From Nitrososphaerota archaeon (GTDB taxonomy: Archaea; Thermoproteota; Nitrososphaeria; Nitrososphaerales; CADDZS01): 11,378 nucleotides of DNA. The stretch spans positions 1-11,378 of the forward strand of contig DAHVAI010000398.1 in the NCBI GenBank assembly GCA_027314685.1, written 5' to 3'. Numbering within the stretch: the stretch's first letter is position 1; every line of letters starts with the position of its first letter. The notes under the pieces are model-generated. The model made no database searches. It was not told the DNA's origin and worked only from the letters and a program-made list of their open reading frames with translations. Below, piece after piece: positions 5,048 to 11,378 of this stretch. Made by a program: the position numbers and the translations under genes.

Positions 5048-6769
5048 TTGAAGAATTCTCTCGTCGCAAGCACGCTCAAAGAACTCGCGGATTTCACGGA
5101 GCTTGAAGATGAGCAGCCGTACCGTTCAAGAGCTTACCGTCGCGCTGCAGAAACAATAGAATCGCTTCCCGAGCCAATTGAGCAAGTCGCCAATAAAAAC
5201 GAATTAAGAAATCTCCCCGGCGTTGGCGAGAACATTGAAAGGAAGATCGAGGAGATCCTGAGAACCGGCAAGCTCGAGACTCTGGAGAAGATGAAAAGTC
5301 GCATACCTGTTGACGTGATCTCACTAAACCGAGTCGAAGGTATAGGCCCAAAAACGATAAAGCTCCTTTACAAAAAACTTGGAGTAAAGAACCTAGACGA
5401 CCTGGAATCTGCAGTGAGATCTGGGAAACTCCGTGGCGTCAAGGGTCTCGGAATAAAGTCAGAGCAAACACTGCTAGATAGAGTCGAGAATGCAAGAAGG
5501 ACGGTGAACCGTATACTTTTGGCTCAGGCTGTCGAGCTTTCCGAGAGGATTTCTACCTACCTGCGCGAAATACCCCACGTGAAGAGGTTTGAGATAGCAG
5601 GTTCTTCTCGAAGGAAAAGGGAGACTATCGGAGACCTCGACGTCCTAATAGAGACGAGAGACCCAGTGACTGCTATTGATTTCTTCACAAAGCAGGATGA
5701 GGTAAAGGAAGTGCTCGCCGCAGGGGAGACGAAAGCCTCAGTCAGGTTGCAAAACAACTTTCAAGTTGATGCAAGAGTCATCCCAGAAAAATCGTTTGGC
5801 GCAGCTTTGCTTTACTTTACAGGATCCAAGGCACACAACGTAGAGCTTCGGACTCTGGCGATAAAGAAGGGCCTGCGGTTAAACGAGTACGGCTTGTACA
5901 GAGACAAGCAAGCCGTTGCAGGTGAGACGGAGGAGGAGATTTACGACGCGTTGGGCATGGTCTACATTGAACCCGAGCTCAGGGAAAACCGTGGCGAGAT
6001 CAAGGCGGCGCAAGATCACACGCTTCCAACACTAATTACACTCGCTGACATCAAGGGAGACCTCCAGTTGCACACTGTCTGGAGCGATGGCCATGCAGAA
6101 CTGGGAAAGATGGCCGACATGGGAGCTAGCCTTGGCTACGAGTACATTGCGATTACAGATCATGTCGGATCGCTAAAAATTGCAAACCCTCTTGACCAAG
6201 ATAGGCTCAAAGACCAGAGGAAGGAAATCGAGAAGATAAACGCAAATTATGAAAAATCCGGAAAGAGTTTTCGTGTTCTTCAAGGAGCCGAAGTTAACAT
6301 ACTGCCAGATGGAAGACTGGACATGCCTGACAGCGCGTTGAGGGATCTTGACATTGTACTCGGCGCAATTCACAGCGGCTTTTCTGATGATCGGGAAAAG
6401 ATCACAAAGCGGATCCTCGCGGCGATGGATAACGAGTATGTTGACATTATCGCCCATCCGACCGGCAGGCTGCTACTCGAGAGAAGTGGCTACGATCTAG
6501 ATCTCGCCGCCGTCATCCAAAAAGCGCTTGAAACAAAAACTCTGTTAGAGATTGACGGCCATCCCAACAGGCTTGACTTGAGCGATGAGAACGCGAAAGA
6601 GGCTCTCGAGAAGGGATTGATGCTCTCGCTCGACACCGACTCGCATGACGCGCCTGAAATGGAGTATATGAATCAAGGCGTCTGGCAGGCTAGACGAGCC
6701 TGGGCCGAAAAGAAGGATATTTTGAACACGAAGAGCTACAAGGACCTCTCAAGGTTCCTCGAGATTTAG
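5048..6769 (+). CDS. polX: DNA polymerase X with PHP domain (PolX)
   Basis: A 573-aa family X DNA polymerase of the bacterial/archaeal type, a gap-filling repair enzyme (base excision repair, end joining) with a C-terminal PHP nuclease domain. Residues about 5-150 form the 8-kDa-like region with helix-hairpin-helix motifs (LPGVGENI 56-63, VEGIGPKTI 96-104, VKGLGIKSE 131-139). The nucleotidyltransferase core has GSSRRKRETIGDLDVLI (185-201) with metal ligands Asp196 and Asp198, the third Asp241 (QVDAR), and the nucleotide-binding YFTGSKAHN (256-264). The PHP domain (about 335-573) has GDLQLHTVWSDG (337-348), ITDH (369-372), GAEVNI (413-418), AIHSGF (440-445), IAHPTGR (468-474) and DTDSH (529-533), so most metal ligands for 3'-5' exonuclease and AP-site activities are present. 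Gln340 stands where the PHP HxH motif has its first His. The length is normal. It starts with TTG; no ATG lies nearby. Its stop overlaps the convergent CoA-binding gene by 4 bp. Confidence 0.95.
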   Translation: MKNSLVASTLKELADFTELEDEQPYRSRAYRRAAETIESLPEPIEQVANKNELRNLPGVGENIERKIEEILRTGKLETLEKMKSRIPVDVISLNRVEGIGPKTIKLLYKKLGVKNLDDLESAVRSGKLRGVKGLGIKSEQTLLDRVENARRTVNRILLAQAVELSERISTYLREIPHVKRFEIAGSSRRKRETIGDLDVLIETRDPVTAIDFFTKQDEVKEVLAAGETKASVRLQNNFQVDARVIPEKSFGAALLYFTGSKAHNVELRTLAIKKGLRLNEYGLYRDKQAVAGETEEEIYDALGMVYIEPELRENRGEIKAAQDHTLPTLITLADIKGDLQLHTVWSDGHAELGKMADMGASLGYEYIAITDHVGSLKIANPLDQDRLKDQRKEIEKINANYEKSGKSFRVLQGAEVNILPDGRLDMPDSALRDLDIVLGAIHSGFSDDREKITKRILAAMDNEYVDIIAHPTGRLLLERSGYDLDLAAVIQKALETKTLLEIDGHPNRLDLSDENAKEALEKGLMLSLDTDSHDAPEMEYMNQGVWQARRAWAEKKDILNTKSYKDLSRFLEI

Positions 6770-7170
6770 CGAAGCTTCCTGTGCTCCTGGTACATGCAGC
6801 GGTCGTAGACTATCTTTATCCCTGCCTTTGCGATTTTTCCTTCTGCTTCTTCGTTGTGTATGCCTAGTTGTTCCCAGAAGACCTTGGGTTTTTTTGCAAT
6901 GACGTCTTCTACGTAGTTTGGGATGTCCTCGCTAGGCCTGAACACGTCTACTATATCGACCTCGTCCGGGACCTCTCGCAGCCGTTTGTAGGATTTCTGC
7001 CCGAGGATTTCCTCAGCCGTAGGATTCACTGGTATCACGTGATATCCGTGTTTTAGGAGATATGCAGGTATCGTGTAGGCGTCCTTGTCTGGATTTTTCG
7101 ACATTCCGATCACAGCTACGGTCTTGTAGTTTCTCAGGAAGTCAAGGATCTCCTGTTGGGTTGCGTCCAT
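6766..7170 (-). CDS. CoA-binding domain protein (YccU-like)
   Basis: A 134-aa single-domain protein of the CoA_binding_2 family, the Rossmann-type fold also found at the N-terminus of succinyl-CoA synthetase alpha subunits and ADP-forming acyl-CoA synthetases. The nucleotide-binding start VAVIGMS (18-24) and PVNP (47-50) are present, followed by the family signatures WEQLGIHNEEA (99-109) and DRCMYQEH (123-130). The catalytic His-bearing domain of the synthetases is absent, so it is expected to bind CoA or a related nucleotide rather than catalyse the ligase reaction. The biochemical role of this stand-alone family is not established. It starts at ATG 7170 with a TATA-like box centred 26 nt upstream, which implies a leaderless mRNA. 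It ends convergently over the stop of polX and is divergent to the HEAT-repeat gene. Confidence 0.9.
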   Translation of the reverse strand: MDATQQEILDFLRNYKTVAVIGMSKNPDKDAYTIPAYLLKHGYHVIPVNPTAEEILGQKSYKRLREVPDEVDIVDVFRPSEDIPNYVEDVIAKKPKVFWEQLGIHNEEAEGKIAKAGIKIVYDRCMYQEHRKLR

Positions 7171-7189
7171 GGTTTCTTGTTTATCTGGC

Positions 7190-7201
7190 GGAAATATAAC
7201 G
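7190..7201 (-). promoter_or_regulatory. TATA-like box of the CoA-binding gene
   Basis: The minus strand reads CGTTATATTTCC. The box centre is about 26 nt before the ATG at 7170, the spacing expected when transcription starts at the initiator codon itself. No Shine-Dalgarno sequence is present, which is consistent. Confidence 0.5.
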
Positions 7202-7213
7202 TTGATGCGCGCT

Positions 7214-7225
7214 AGGTTTATTTGC
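7214..7225 (+). promoter_or_regulatory. TATA-like box of the HEAT-repeat gene
   Basis: The A/T core TTTATTT at 7217-7223 lies about 31 nt before ATG 7251 and about 22 nt before GTG 7242. The usual spacing places the transcript start at about 7244-7250, which supports the ATG. With the opposite TATA box at 7190-7201 it forms a compact divergent promoter. Confidence 0.4.
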
Positions 7226-7250
7226 GATTTTCAGAAAGTGCGTGCCCAGA

Positions 7251-7796
7251 ATGAAGTACACCGAGAGAATCGTCGGCGACCGGAAAGAGGAGTACGAGAT
7301 CCTCGGCGCGATGGAGGAAAAGTACGAGGAAAAGGACGTGAAGTTCTTCAACAACGTGCTGAAAAACGAGTCGTCGCTGGTCGTTCGTGTGCACGCGGTC
7401 ACGGTTCTCTCGGAGATAGGGGACGAAAGCTCGGTTCGCGTGCTTGCCGATGTGATGAAGAACGACCCCAGCTCACTGATAAGACATGAATGCTCTTTCT
7501 CGCTCGGGCAGATGGGACTAAAGAGCGCAGTTCCGTACCTCTGCGAATCCTGCCTCAAAGATCCTTCGGAGATCGTGAGACACGAGTCTGCAGCCGCGCT
7601 GGGCTCAATAGGTGACGAGAGCGCCAGGTCTGCGCTTGAAAAAGCTGCGAAGGACAAGAGCGATGAAGTCAGAGGCTCTGCGCTTGCATCACTATTCAAC
7701 CTTGATTTCCTAAAACAGGCTGCCGGAAAACGTCAGCATGTGAGGGAGATCAAGCCGTCTGAGCAAAAGAAGAAGAAAAAGATGCCGCATCCCTAG
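7251..7796 (+). CDS. HEAT-repeat protein resembling half of deoxyhypusine hydroxylase
   Basis: A 181-aa alpha-helical repeat protein with about four HEAT/PBS-lyase-type repeats (about residues 35-155) and a Lys-rich tail (QKKKKKMPH). Two consecutive repeats carry His-Glu motifs, LIRHECSFSLGQMG (76-89, His79-Glu80) and IVRHESAAALGSIG (108-121, His111-Glu112). These match, as recalled, the paired motifs KHELAYCLGQM and VRHEAGEALGAIG of eukaryotic deoxyhypusine hydroxylase (DOHH) with nearly the same spacing (32 versus 33 residues). The preceding repeat, with VRVHAVTVLSEIG, also fits the DOHH N-terminal half. Full DOHH has four His-Glu motifs in two halves that bind a di-iron centre; this protein has only one half and could form a site as a dimer. 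That function is inference; a plain HEAT scaffold is the alternative. ATG 7251 is chosen over GTG 7242 because of the TATA-like box. It converges on the reductase gene with a 4-bp stop overlap. Confidence 0.85.
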   Translation: MKYTERIVGDRKEEYEILGAMEEKYEEKDVKFFNNVLKNESSLVVRVHAVTVLSEIGDESSVRVLADVMKNDPSSLIRHECSFSLGQMGLKSAVPYLCESCLKDPSEIVRHESAAALGSIGDESARSALEKAAKDKSDEVRGSALASLFNLDFLKQAAGKRQHVREIKPSEQKKKKKMPHP

Positions 7797-9247
7797 AACT
7801 TGTCATAAGCTTCCTGGAGCTCTGCGAGCAGTTTCTTCTTCCACTCTGAAAAGCCCTCAGGGGATTTCGGATAGTTCAGGTTGTGCGCAATCAAGGCTTC
7901 GCTCTTTTTCGCCGTGTATTGCAAACCCCTTGCTAGATCCGGATGCGCGGCAACCCTTGCGAGCATTGCCGGGTTTAGGAGCTTCAACTTGGAGAATTTC
8001 GGGTGCTCCCTGTTTACTATAGCCCTGACGTCGTCCTCTCCCAGGAAGTACTTCATACCATAGCTGATCTGGTCGTTTGAGAGCGTCTGAAGGTATCTTC
8101 TTAGAATCTCAAAGCTAGCCATCTGAAAGCCGTAGAGGTTCATGTAGTCAATGTTGTACTGCCACAGTCCGCTCTCGCTGACGTCGTTTGTCTCAAGAGC
8201 TCTTGCGATGATTCTTCCCAAAATTACTCCAGCATAGATCGCCGGCCCCATGCCACCTGCGTCGATCGGCCTTGCCATCCAGCCTGCGTCGCCGACCAGA
8301 GCGTAGCCGTTTGCGACAAGGCAATCGTTGTGCCTTCTCACCGAGACCTGCCAGCTTCCCTTTGTGTTGCCCGTGTCATTTTTGTTCGGTGACTGGACCG
8401 GGTTTTTGAGAGATTTGTTCTGCGTGACGTACTCGTCGATGAGAGTCTGCAGCGTGTCTTTTTTCCCAAACTTGGCGTTTCTCTTGTCCAGTGCGCTCTT
8501 TTGTACTCCCAGTCCGATGTTAACCTTGTTCTTACCCTTTGCGAACGTCCAGGCGTAACCGCCTGGCGCGAGGTATTGATCTAAATGAATTATTGCGTAC
8601 CTTGAATCAAACCACGTTGGGTCCTCGGCGCCGGTCTCGAACTCGTAGATGTACCTGCCGGTGCTTTCCAAATCGTCTCTGTCAACTTCAATGTCGATCT
8701 TCGACTTGATCGGGAGAGTCCTCCTCAGTGTGGTTGCTGATCCCGCAGAGTCAACCACCATCTTTGCAGTCTTTTTGAACGGAGTGTTGTTCTTCGTGTC
8801 CCTTCCGATCACACCTCGAACATATCCGTCCTCGGTGTAGACTTCGTCGATCGCCACGTTGAACGCAAACTCTACGCCGAGTTTCTTTGCGTCCTCAACC
8901 TGCCTCTGTGGCATTAGCCTCCGGTTAAGAGTATAGCCCTCGCCATCAAACAGCACCTTTGTTTCGTGATCCGGGGAGTAGACTAGCACTCCTTCGACCG
9001 GGTGTTCGAGCTCCGGGCTGCCGTACTTTATTCCAAGGTTCTCGTAGATGTAATCGACACTCCTCTTGCTCACAGCGTCGCCGCAAGTCCAGCCGTTGAT
9101 AGTCTTCTTTCCAGGCTCGGTGGGAGGGTTTCTGTCGACGACAAGAACCTTTGCCTTTTGCTTGGAATGCACGCCGACAGAGGCTGCAGTGACTAGACCA
9201 GACATGCCTCCGCCCGCTATGATCACGTCGTAATCGTAAGTTGCCAT
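7793..9247 (-). CDS. Geranylgeranyl reductase family flavoprotein
   Basis: A 484-aa FAD-dependent reductase of the geranylgeranyl reductase (GGR) family, which saturates the isoprenoid chains of archaeal membrane lipids or related geranylgeranyl compounds such as quinones. The N-terminal dinucleotide fold is DVIIAGGGMSG (7-17) with the ribose-binding acid at VVDRN (36-40). The family's CGDA (55-58, Cys55) follows the substrate-side loop. The central substrate domain has GRYIYEF (197-203) and GGYAWTFAKGKNKVNIGLG (229-247), the YxWxF-K-G signature. The FAD diphosphate motif is LVGDAGWMARPIDAGGMGPA (317-336). A C-terminal helical region of about 100 residues is longer than the core enzyme. Whether it is the phospholipid reductase or a paralogue for another prenyl substrate cannot be told from sequence alone. 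The protein is expected to be cytoplasmic or membrane-associated; no transmembrane segment is seen. It starts at ATG 9247; a possible TATA-like CATATAG lies about 46 nt upstream. Confidence 0.9.
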   Translation of the reverse strand: MATYDYDVIIAGGGMSGLVTAASVGVHSKQKAKVLVVDRNPPTEPGKKTINGWTCGDAVSKRSVDYIYENLGIKYGSPELEHPVEGVLVYSPDHETKVLFDGEGYTLNRRLMPQRQVEDAKKLGVEFAFNVAIDEVYTEDGYVRGVIGRDTKNNTPFKKTAKMVVDSAGSATTLRRTLPIKSKIDIEVDRDDLESTGRYIYEFETGAEDPTWFDSRYAIIHLDQYLAPGGYAWTFAKGKNKVNIGLGVQKSALDKRNAKFGKKDTLQTLIDEYVTQNKSLKNPVQSPNKNDTGNTKGSWQVSVRRHNDCLVANGYALVGDAGWMARPIDAGGMGPAIYAGVILGRIIARALETNDVSESGLWQYNIDYMNLYGFQMASFEILRRYLQTLSNDQISYGMKYFLGEDDVRAIVNREHPKFSKLKLLNPAMLARVAAHPDLARGLQYTAKKSEALIAHNLNYPKSPEGFSEWKKKLLAELQEAYDKF

Positions 9248-9879
9248 TTGCTTTCAGCTCTTTTTGTGCCCATTTCAACCTTCCAGGAGTCTATATGAAT
9301 ACTTTGGATTTGCCACAACCGCAATTGAGATGAGGGTTTGAAATCTCGATTAAATCAAACATGCGTTATTCTGATCTGCACGTCGAAGCAAAAGAGTTCT
9401 GTTCCGCGGTAGCAATTTGGATCCTGTTTGTTCTGAGCTTCAGAGAGCTTCAAACGCGTTGTTCAACTTGAATCTCTATCTTTCACGCCCGCCCTTGCGA
9501 TCGACTATATGGGGTCTACGAGGAAACGATGCAGGAATTGCATGATGATAATTGTTTCCTTGCAATTATTGCATGACGTGCTCTTTCGGAGCTCGCCCTT
9601 GCACTTGGGTCCAGTTAGTTCAACTCCGGACAGCTCTTTACGAATGAGTACCTTTGTTTCCTTTTTGTACCAAGTGGCCTGTTTAAGATGTATACACAAG
9701 GTATCTTTTAACCAAGCAGTAAATTGATTGATTTAGCAGAGGTTTAACTCCAACATTGAGCTTGCCGGAGTGATCGTTTTGAGATCATTATACCGTGAGA
9801 ACGCGTCAAGAGAGGAATACAAAGGCTTATCTTTAGAGAACGAATTGTCAAGAATCTAACAAGTTGAGCTGAATACAAA
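9248..9879. other. Gene-poor stretch between reductase and CopD-like genes
   Basis: Divergent upstream regions of two genes. I see no supported gene, tRNA or rRNA. Short open frames exist: 9505-9699 minus (TTG start, 64 codons, with a lone CNNC), 9509-9727 plus, 9361-9471 plus (36 codons), and 9770-9859 plus (GTG, 29 codons) whose end LRSLYRENASREEYKGL recalls the SHOCT motif. A direct/inverted repeat cluster lies at 9537-9578, and a dyad GTTTGA (9336-9341) / TCAAAC (9355-9360) is present. Possible TATA-like boxes are CATATAG on the minus strand (about 9291-9297) for the reductase and CTTATCTTTA on the plus strand (9826-9835) for the gene at 9880, both with weak spacing. Confidence 0.4.
9537..9578. 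repeat. Direct repeat pair enclosing an inverted repeat
   Basis: ATTGCATGATG (9537-9547) and ATTGCATGACG (9568-9578) are direct repeats with 10 of 11 bases identical, spaced 31 bp start to start, close to three helical turns. Between them, ATAATTG (9548-9554) and CAATTAT (9563-9569) form a perfect 7-bp inverted repeat with an 8-nt loop. This arrangement suits a regulator site or a small structured RNA; no function is shown. Confidence 0.5.
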
Positions 9880-10374
9880 ATGTCAATTCTTTATTTCGAT
9901 GGAATGCTCGGTCTACACATTATTTTCGCACTGACATGGATTGCAGGGACTTTTATAGGATTGACCGCGTACTTAAAATTGTCAAAGCAGCCCGGAGACG
10001 TTTCCGCTGCAAAGCGAGCAAGGACTGCTCAGTTTCTAGGAGCCGCTGGCGGAGGGCTAACTGTTCTGGTCGGCCTTGGATTTTACTACTACATCAATTT
10101 CTACAGAACAACGTATGCGACTAGCTCTTCTGGTCTACCACTCGTTGACGCTGGAGCTGCGCTTGGATTCATTGTCTTCCTTTGGCAGATGGCCATGGGA
10201 CCTCGAATAAGAAAATCCTTGAGAGCTATAATCGGAACGACCGGCGTAACCAGTACGGCGCCAGCCCCAGCACAGTCTAGAGCTACAGGCCTGCCAAAGA
10301 ACTGGATGCTGATTGCGCCTGCAATCTTGCTACTTCTCGCATTTGTCTTGATGATCGGCGGCTCGATGATGTAG
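9880..10374 (+). CDS. Four-helix membrane protein, CopD/HemJ-like
   Basis: A 164-aa integral membrane protein with hydrophobic segments at about residues 9-31, 51-72, 88-107 and 142-162, and an Ala/Pro/Ser/Thr-rich loop (121-137) before the last helix. The first helix GLHIIFALTWIAGTFIGL (11-28, His13 and Trp20) resembles the start of the CopD copper-resistance and HemJ protoporphyrinogen oxidase families, where a histidine in this position can bind copper or haem. The match is by pattern only and does not fix a function. The ATG has no Shine-Dalgarno; an in-frame TGA at 9865-9867 rules out a longer N-terminus. It stands alone, with no copper or haem gene next to it, and converges with the potassium channel gene across a 116-bp gap containing hairpins. 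Confidence 0.75.
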   Translation: MSILYFDGMLGLHIIFALTWIAGTFIGLTAYLKLSKQPGDVSAAKRARTAQFLGAAGGGLTVLVGLGFYYYINFYRTTYATSSSGLPLVDAGAALGFIVFLWQMAMGPRIRKSLRAIIGTTGVTSTAPAPAQSRATGLPKNWMLIAPAILLLLAFVLMIGGSMM

Positions 10375-10432
10375 CTGGATTGAATAGAGCCATTTTTCGC
10401 TGACTAACTAGTCCTTAAACGCATCTCGGAAT

Positions 10433-10470
10433 CAACTAGCAGGCAGTGCCGCTAGTTGTTTCGCAAACAA
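10433..10470. terminator. Two overlapping hairpins between convergent genes
   Basis: CAACTAGC (10433-10440) and GCTAGTTG (10451-10458) form a perfect 8-bp stem, and inside it GGC/GCC can extend the stem. TTGTTT (10456-10461) and AAACAA (10465-10470) form a second perfect 6-bp stem with loop CGC. The two share 10456-10458 and so cannot both form fully. Their place between convergent genes suggests a bidirectional terminator or a mRNA 3'-end structure, although no long T-tract is seen. Confidence 0.4.
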
Positions 10471-10490
10471 GTGGAAAGAAAGCTTCGATT

Positions 10491-11378
10491 CTATTGTTTG
10501 ATCTTTGAGCTTGAAATATAGACTATCGAGCCCGCTTGGTCAACGGCGCTGTCTGGCGGAGGATTTATCGTTAGACCAGATTTGTTTCTCAACGCGATGG
10601 GTGTAGCATTTCTTTCGATGAAGAATTTAGTAAGCTCGATCCATTTCTTGCCACTGGCCCACCCGGGAATTTTATCCTCGAATATCTCCTCACCCGACTT
10701 TGCAGTAAGTATTGTCTCCAAGACGTCTATCGTTCCAGGATATAGCGTTCCTCTTGAGAGAAGCTTCGCCGACACCTCTCCACGAACTACCACCTCGTTT
10801 GCACCTGCCATTCTAGCATTCTCGATGCTATCCCGCTTTAGAAGCTCTGCAACTATGTGCACATTCTCAGCTTGTTTGCGCACATTCATAATGCCCAAGA
10901 TTGTTTTGGCGTCGATTGCACTTGCGAGCTCGCCGTCGGTGATCGTTTCTGCGAGTATTGTTACTGATTCTGCCTTCGACACGTTCGCTCTCTCCAAGTC
11001 GCTAAAGTGAAGACAAGTACCTCTGACAAAGACTACCTTTTCCGATGGGCTCATCTCAAGTGGGGCGAGGAGCAACACAGAGAGTGGTTTTTCCTTCACC
11101 ATTTCTAGGATCAGCTCATCTGCTACGGAATTCCAATTGCAGACAACTATGTGATTTTTCAATTTGATCCTTTGTTCACCCAGTCGTCGCCTTGTAGAAT
11201 ATTCTATGAGCAGCGAAGCAAAACTCGCGCTAAAAAAGGCTAGCACGCCAATGCCGAAAATCATGAGGAAAATCGCGTTCATCCTCCCCCAGAAGGTGAC
11301 GACCGGCGTGTCGCCGTATCCGACTGTTGTGATTGTCTGCATTACAAACCAAAGAGAGTCGAAAATGCTCTTGACTCC
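10491..11378 (-). CDS. RCK-domain potassium channel, N-terminus outside window
   Basis: The last 295 residues of a two-helix potassium channel; the frame is open through the right edge, so the first transmembrane helix and true start lie beyond it. The visible part begins in the pore helix, then the selectivity filter TTVGYGD (17-23 of the visible part), the inner helix (about 32-59, with the FGIG glycine hinge), and a basic linker STRRR. The RCK (TrkA-N) domain starts at KNHIVVCNWNS (74-84); the GxGxxG loop is replaced by CNWNS, as in MthK-type channels, which sense ligands such as Ca2+ rather than bind NAD strongly. An RCK-C (TrkA-C) domain occupies about 228-295. The order of parts matches MthK-like channels, which gate K+ flow across the cytoplasmic membrane. 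The ATG at 11342 lies inside the pore helix and cannot be the real start. Confidence 0.92.
   Translation of the reverse strand, partial: GVKSIFDSLWFVMQTITTVGYGDTPVVTFWGRMNAIFLMIFGIGVLAFFSASFASLLIEYSTRRRLGEQRIKLKNHIVVCNWNSVADELILEMVKEKPLSVLLLAPLEMSPSEKVVFVRGTCLHFSDLERANVSKAESVTILAETITDGELASAIDAKTILGIMNVRKQAENVHIVAELLKRDSIENARMAGANEVVVRGEVSAKLLSRGTLYPGTIDVLETILTAKSGEEIFEDKIPGWASGKKWIELTKFFIERNATPIALRNKSGLTINPPPDSAVDQAGSIVYISSSKIKQ

Noticed and set aside
9361..9471. 36-codon frame MRYSDLHVEAKEF... with a hydrophobic stretch
   Set aside because: No promoter at a suitable distance and no recognisable family; too short to support.
9541..9600. Archaeal C/D-box guide RNA starting at ATGATGA (9542-9548)
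   Set aside because: No CUGA D box or second C' box follows within the usual length.
9505..9727. Overlapping open frames on both strands, each with CxxC pairs
   Set aside because: The minus frame has only three cysteines and a TTG start, with a TATA-like sequence too close to it. Neither frame shows a complete zinc-ribbon pattern.

Overview
The window looks like part of the chromosome of an ammonia-oxidising Thaumarchaeon (Nitrososphaerota), probably of the soil Nitrososphaera type. This is inferred from gene content and promoter style; no rRNA or other marker gene is present. The supporting signs are a geranylgeranyl-reductase-family flavoprotein (archaeal ether lipids), a bacterial/archaeal PolX, an MthK-like RCK potassium channel, A/T-rich TATA-like boxes 20-35 nt ahead of several start codons with little or no leader, TTG starts, and moderate GC content.

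Left part (1-3522). After about 430 bp without a gene comes a two-domain thiosulfate sulfurtransferase (rhodanese). Facing it is an unusual fusion protein: a GcvH-like (lipoyl-carrier fold) domain without the lipoyl-lysine, followed by a TusA-like sulfur-carrier domain that keeps its cysteine. A gene-poor stretch of about 750 bp follows. Then comes a two-gene operon with an ATGA overlap: a small soluble protein that may carry an archaeal signal-output domain, and a three-helix membrane protein.

Middle (3540-7170). Two minus-strand membrane genes encode a five-helix, histidine-rich protein resembling cytochrome-b-type succinate dehydrogenase anchors and a 60-aa two-helix protein. A divergent promoter region separates them from a plus-strand pair: an unrecognised 149-aa protein and the 573-aa repair polymerase PolX. 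PolX ends in a 4-bp convergent overlap with a CoA-binding-fold protein.

Right part (7170-11378). Divergent from the CoA-binding gene is a HEAT-repeat protein that closely resembles one half of deoxyhypusine hydroxylase, including two His-Glu motifs. It overlaps convergently, again by 4 bp, with the geranylgeranyl-reductase-family gene. A second gene-poor stretch of about 630 bp holds a direct/inverted repeat cluster. Then come a four-helix CopD/HemJ-like membrane protein, an inverted-repeat cluster between convergent genes, and the C-terminal 295 residues of a TrkA/RCK potassium channel that runs off the right edge.

Most genes look like chromosomal housekeeping genes. There is no transposase, integrase, CRISPR array, tRNA or rRNA that I can support. 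The points most worth following are the H-protein/TusA fusion opposite a rhodanese, which suggests a protein-bound sulfur-transfer module, and the half-size deoxyhypusine-hydroxylase-like protein, because a hydroxylase for archaeal aIF5A is, as far as I know, not clearly established.
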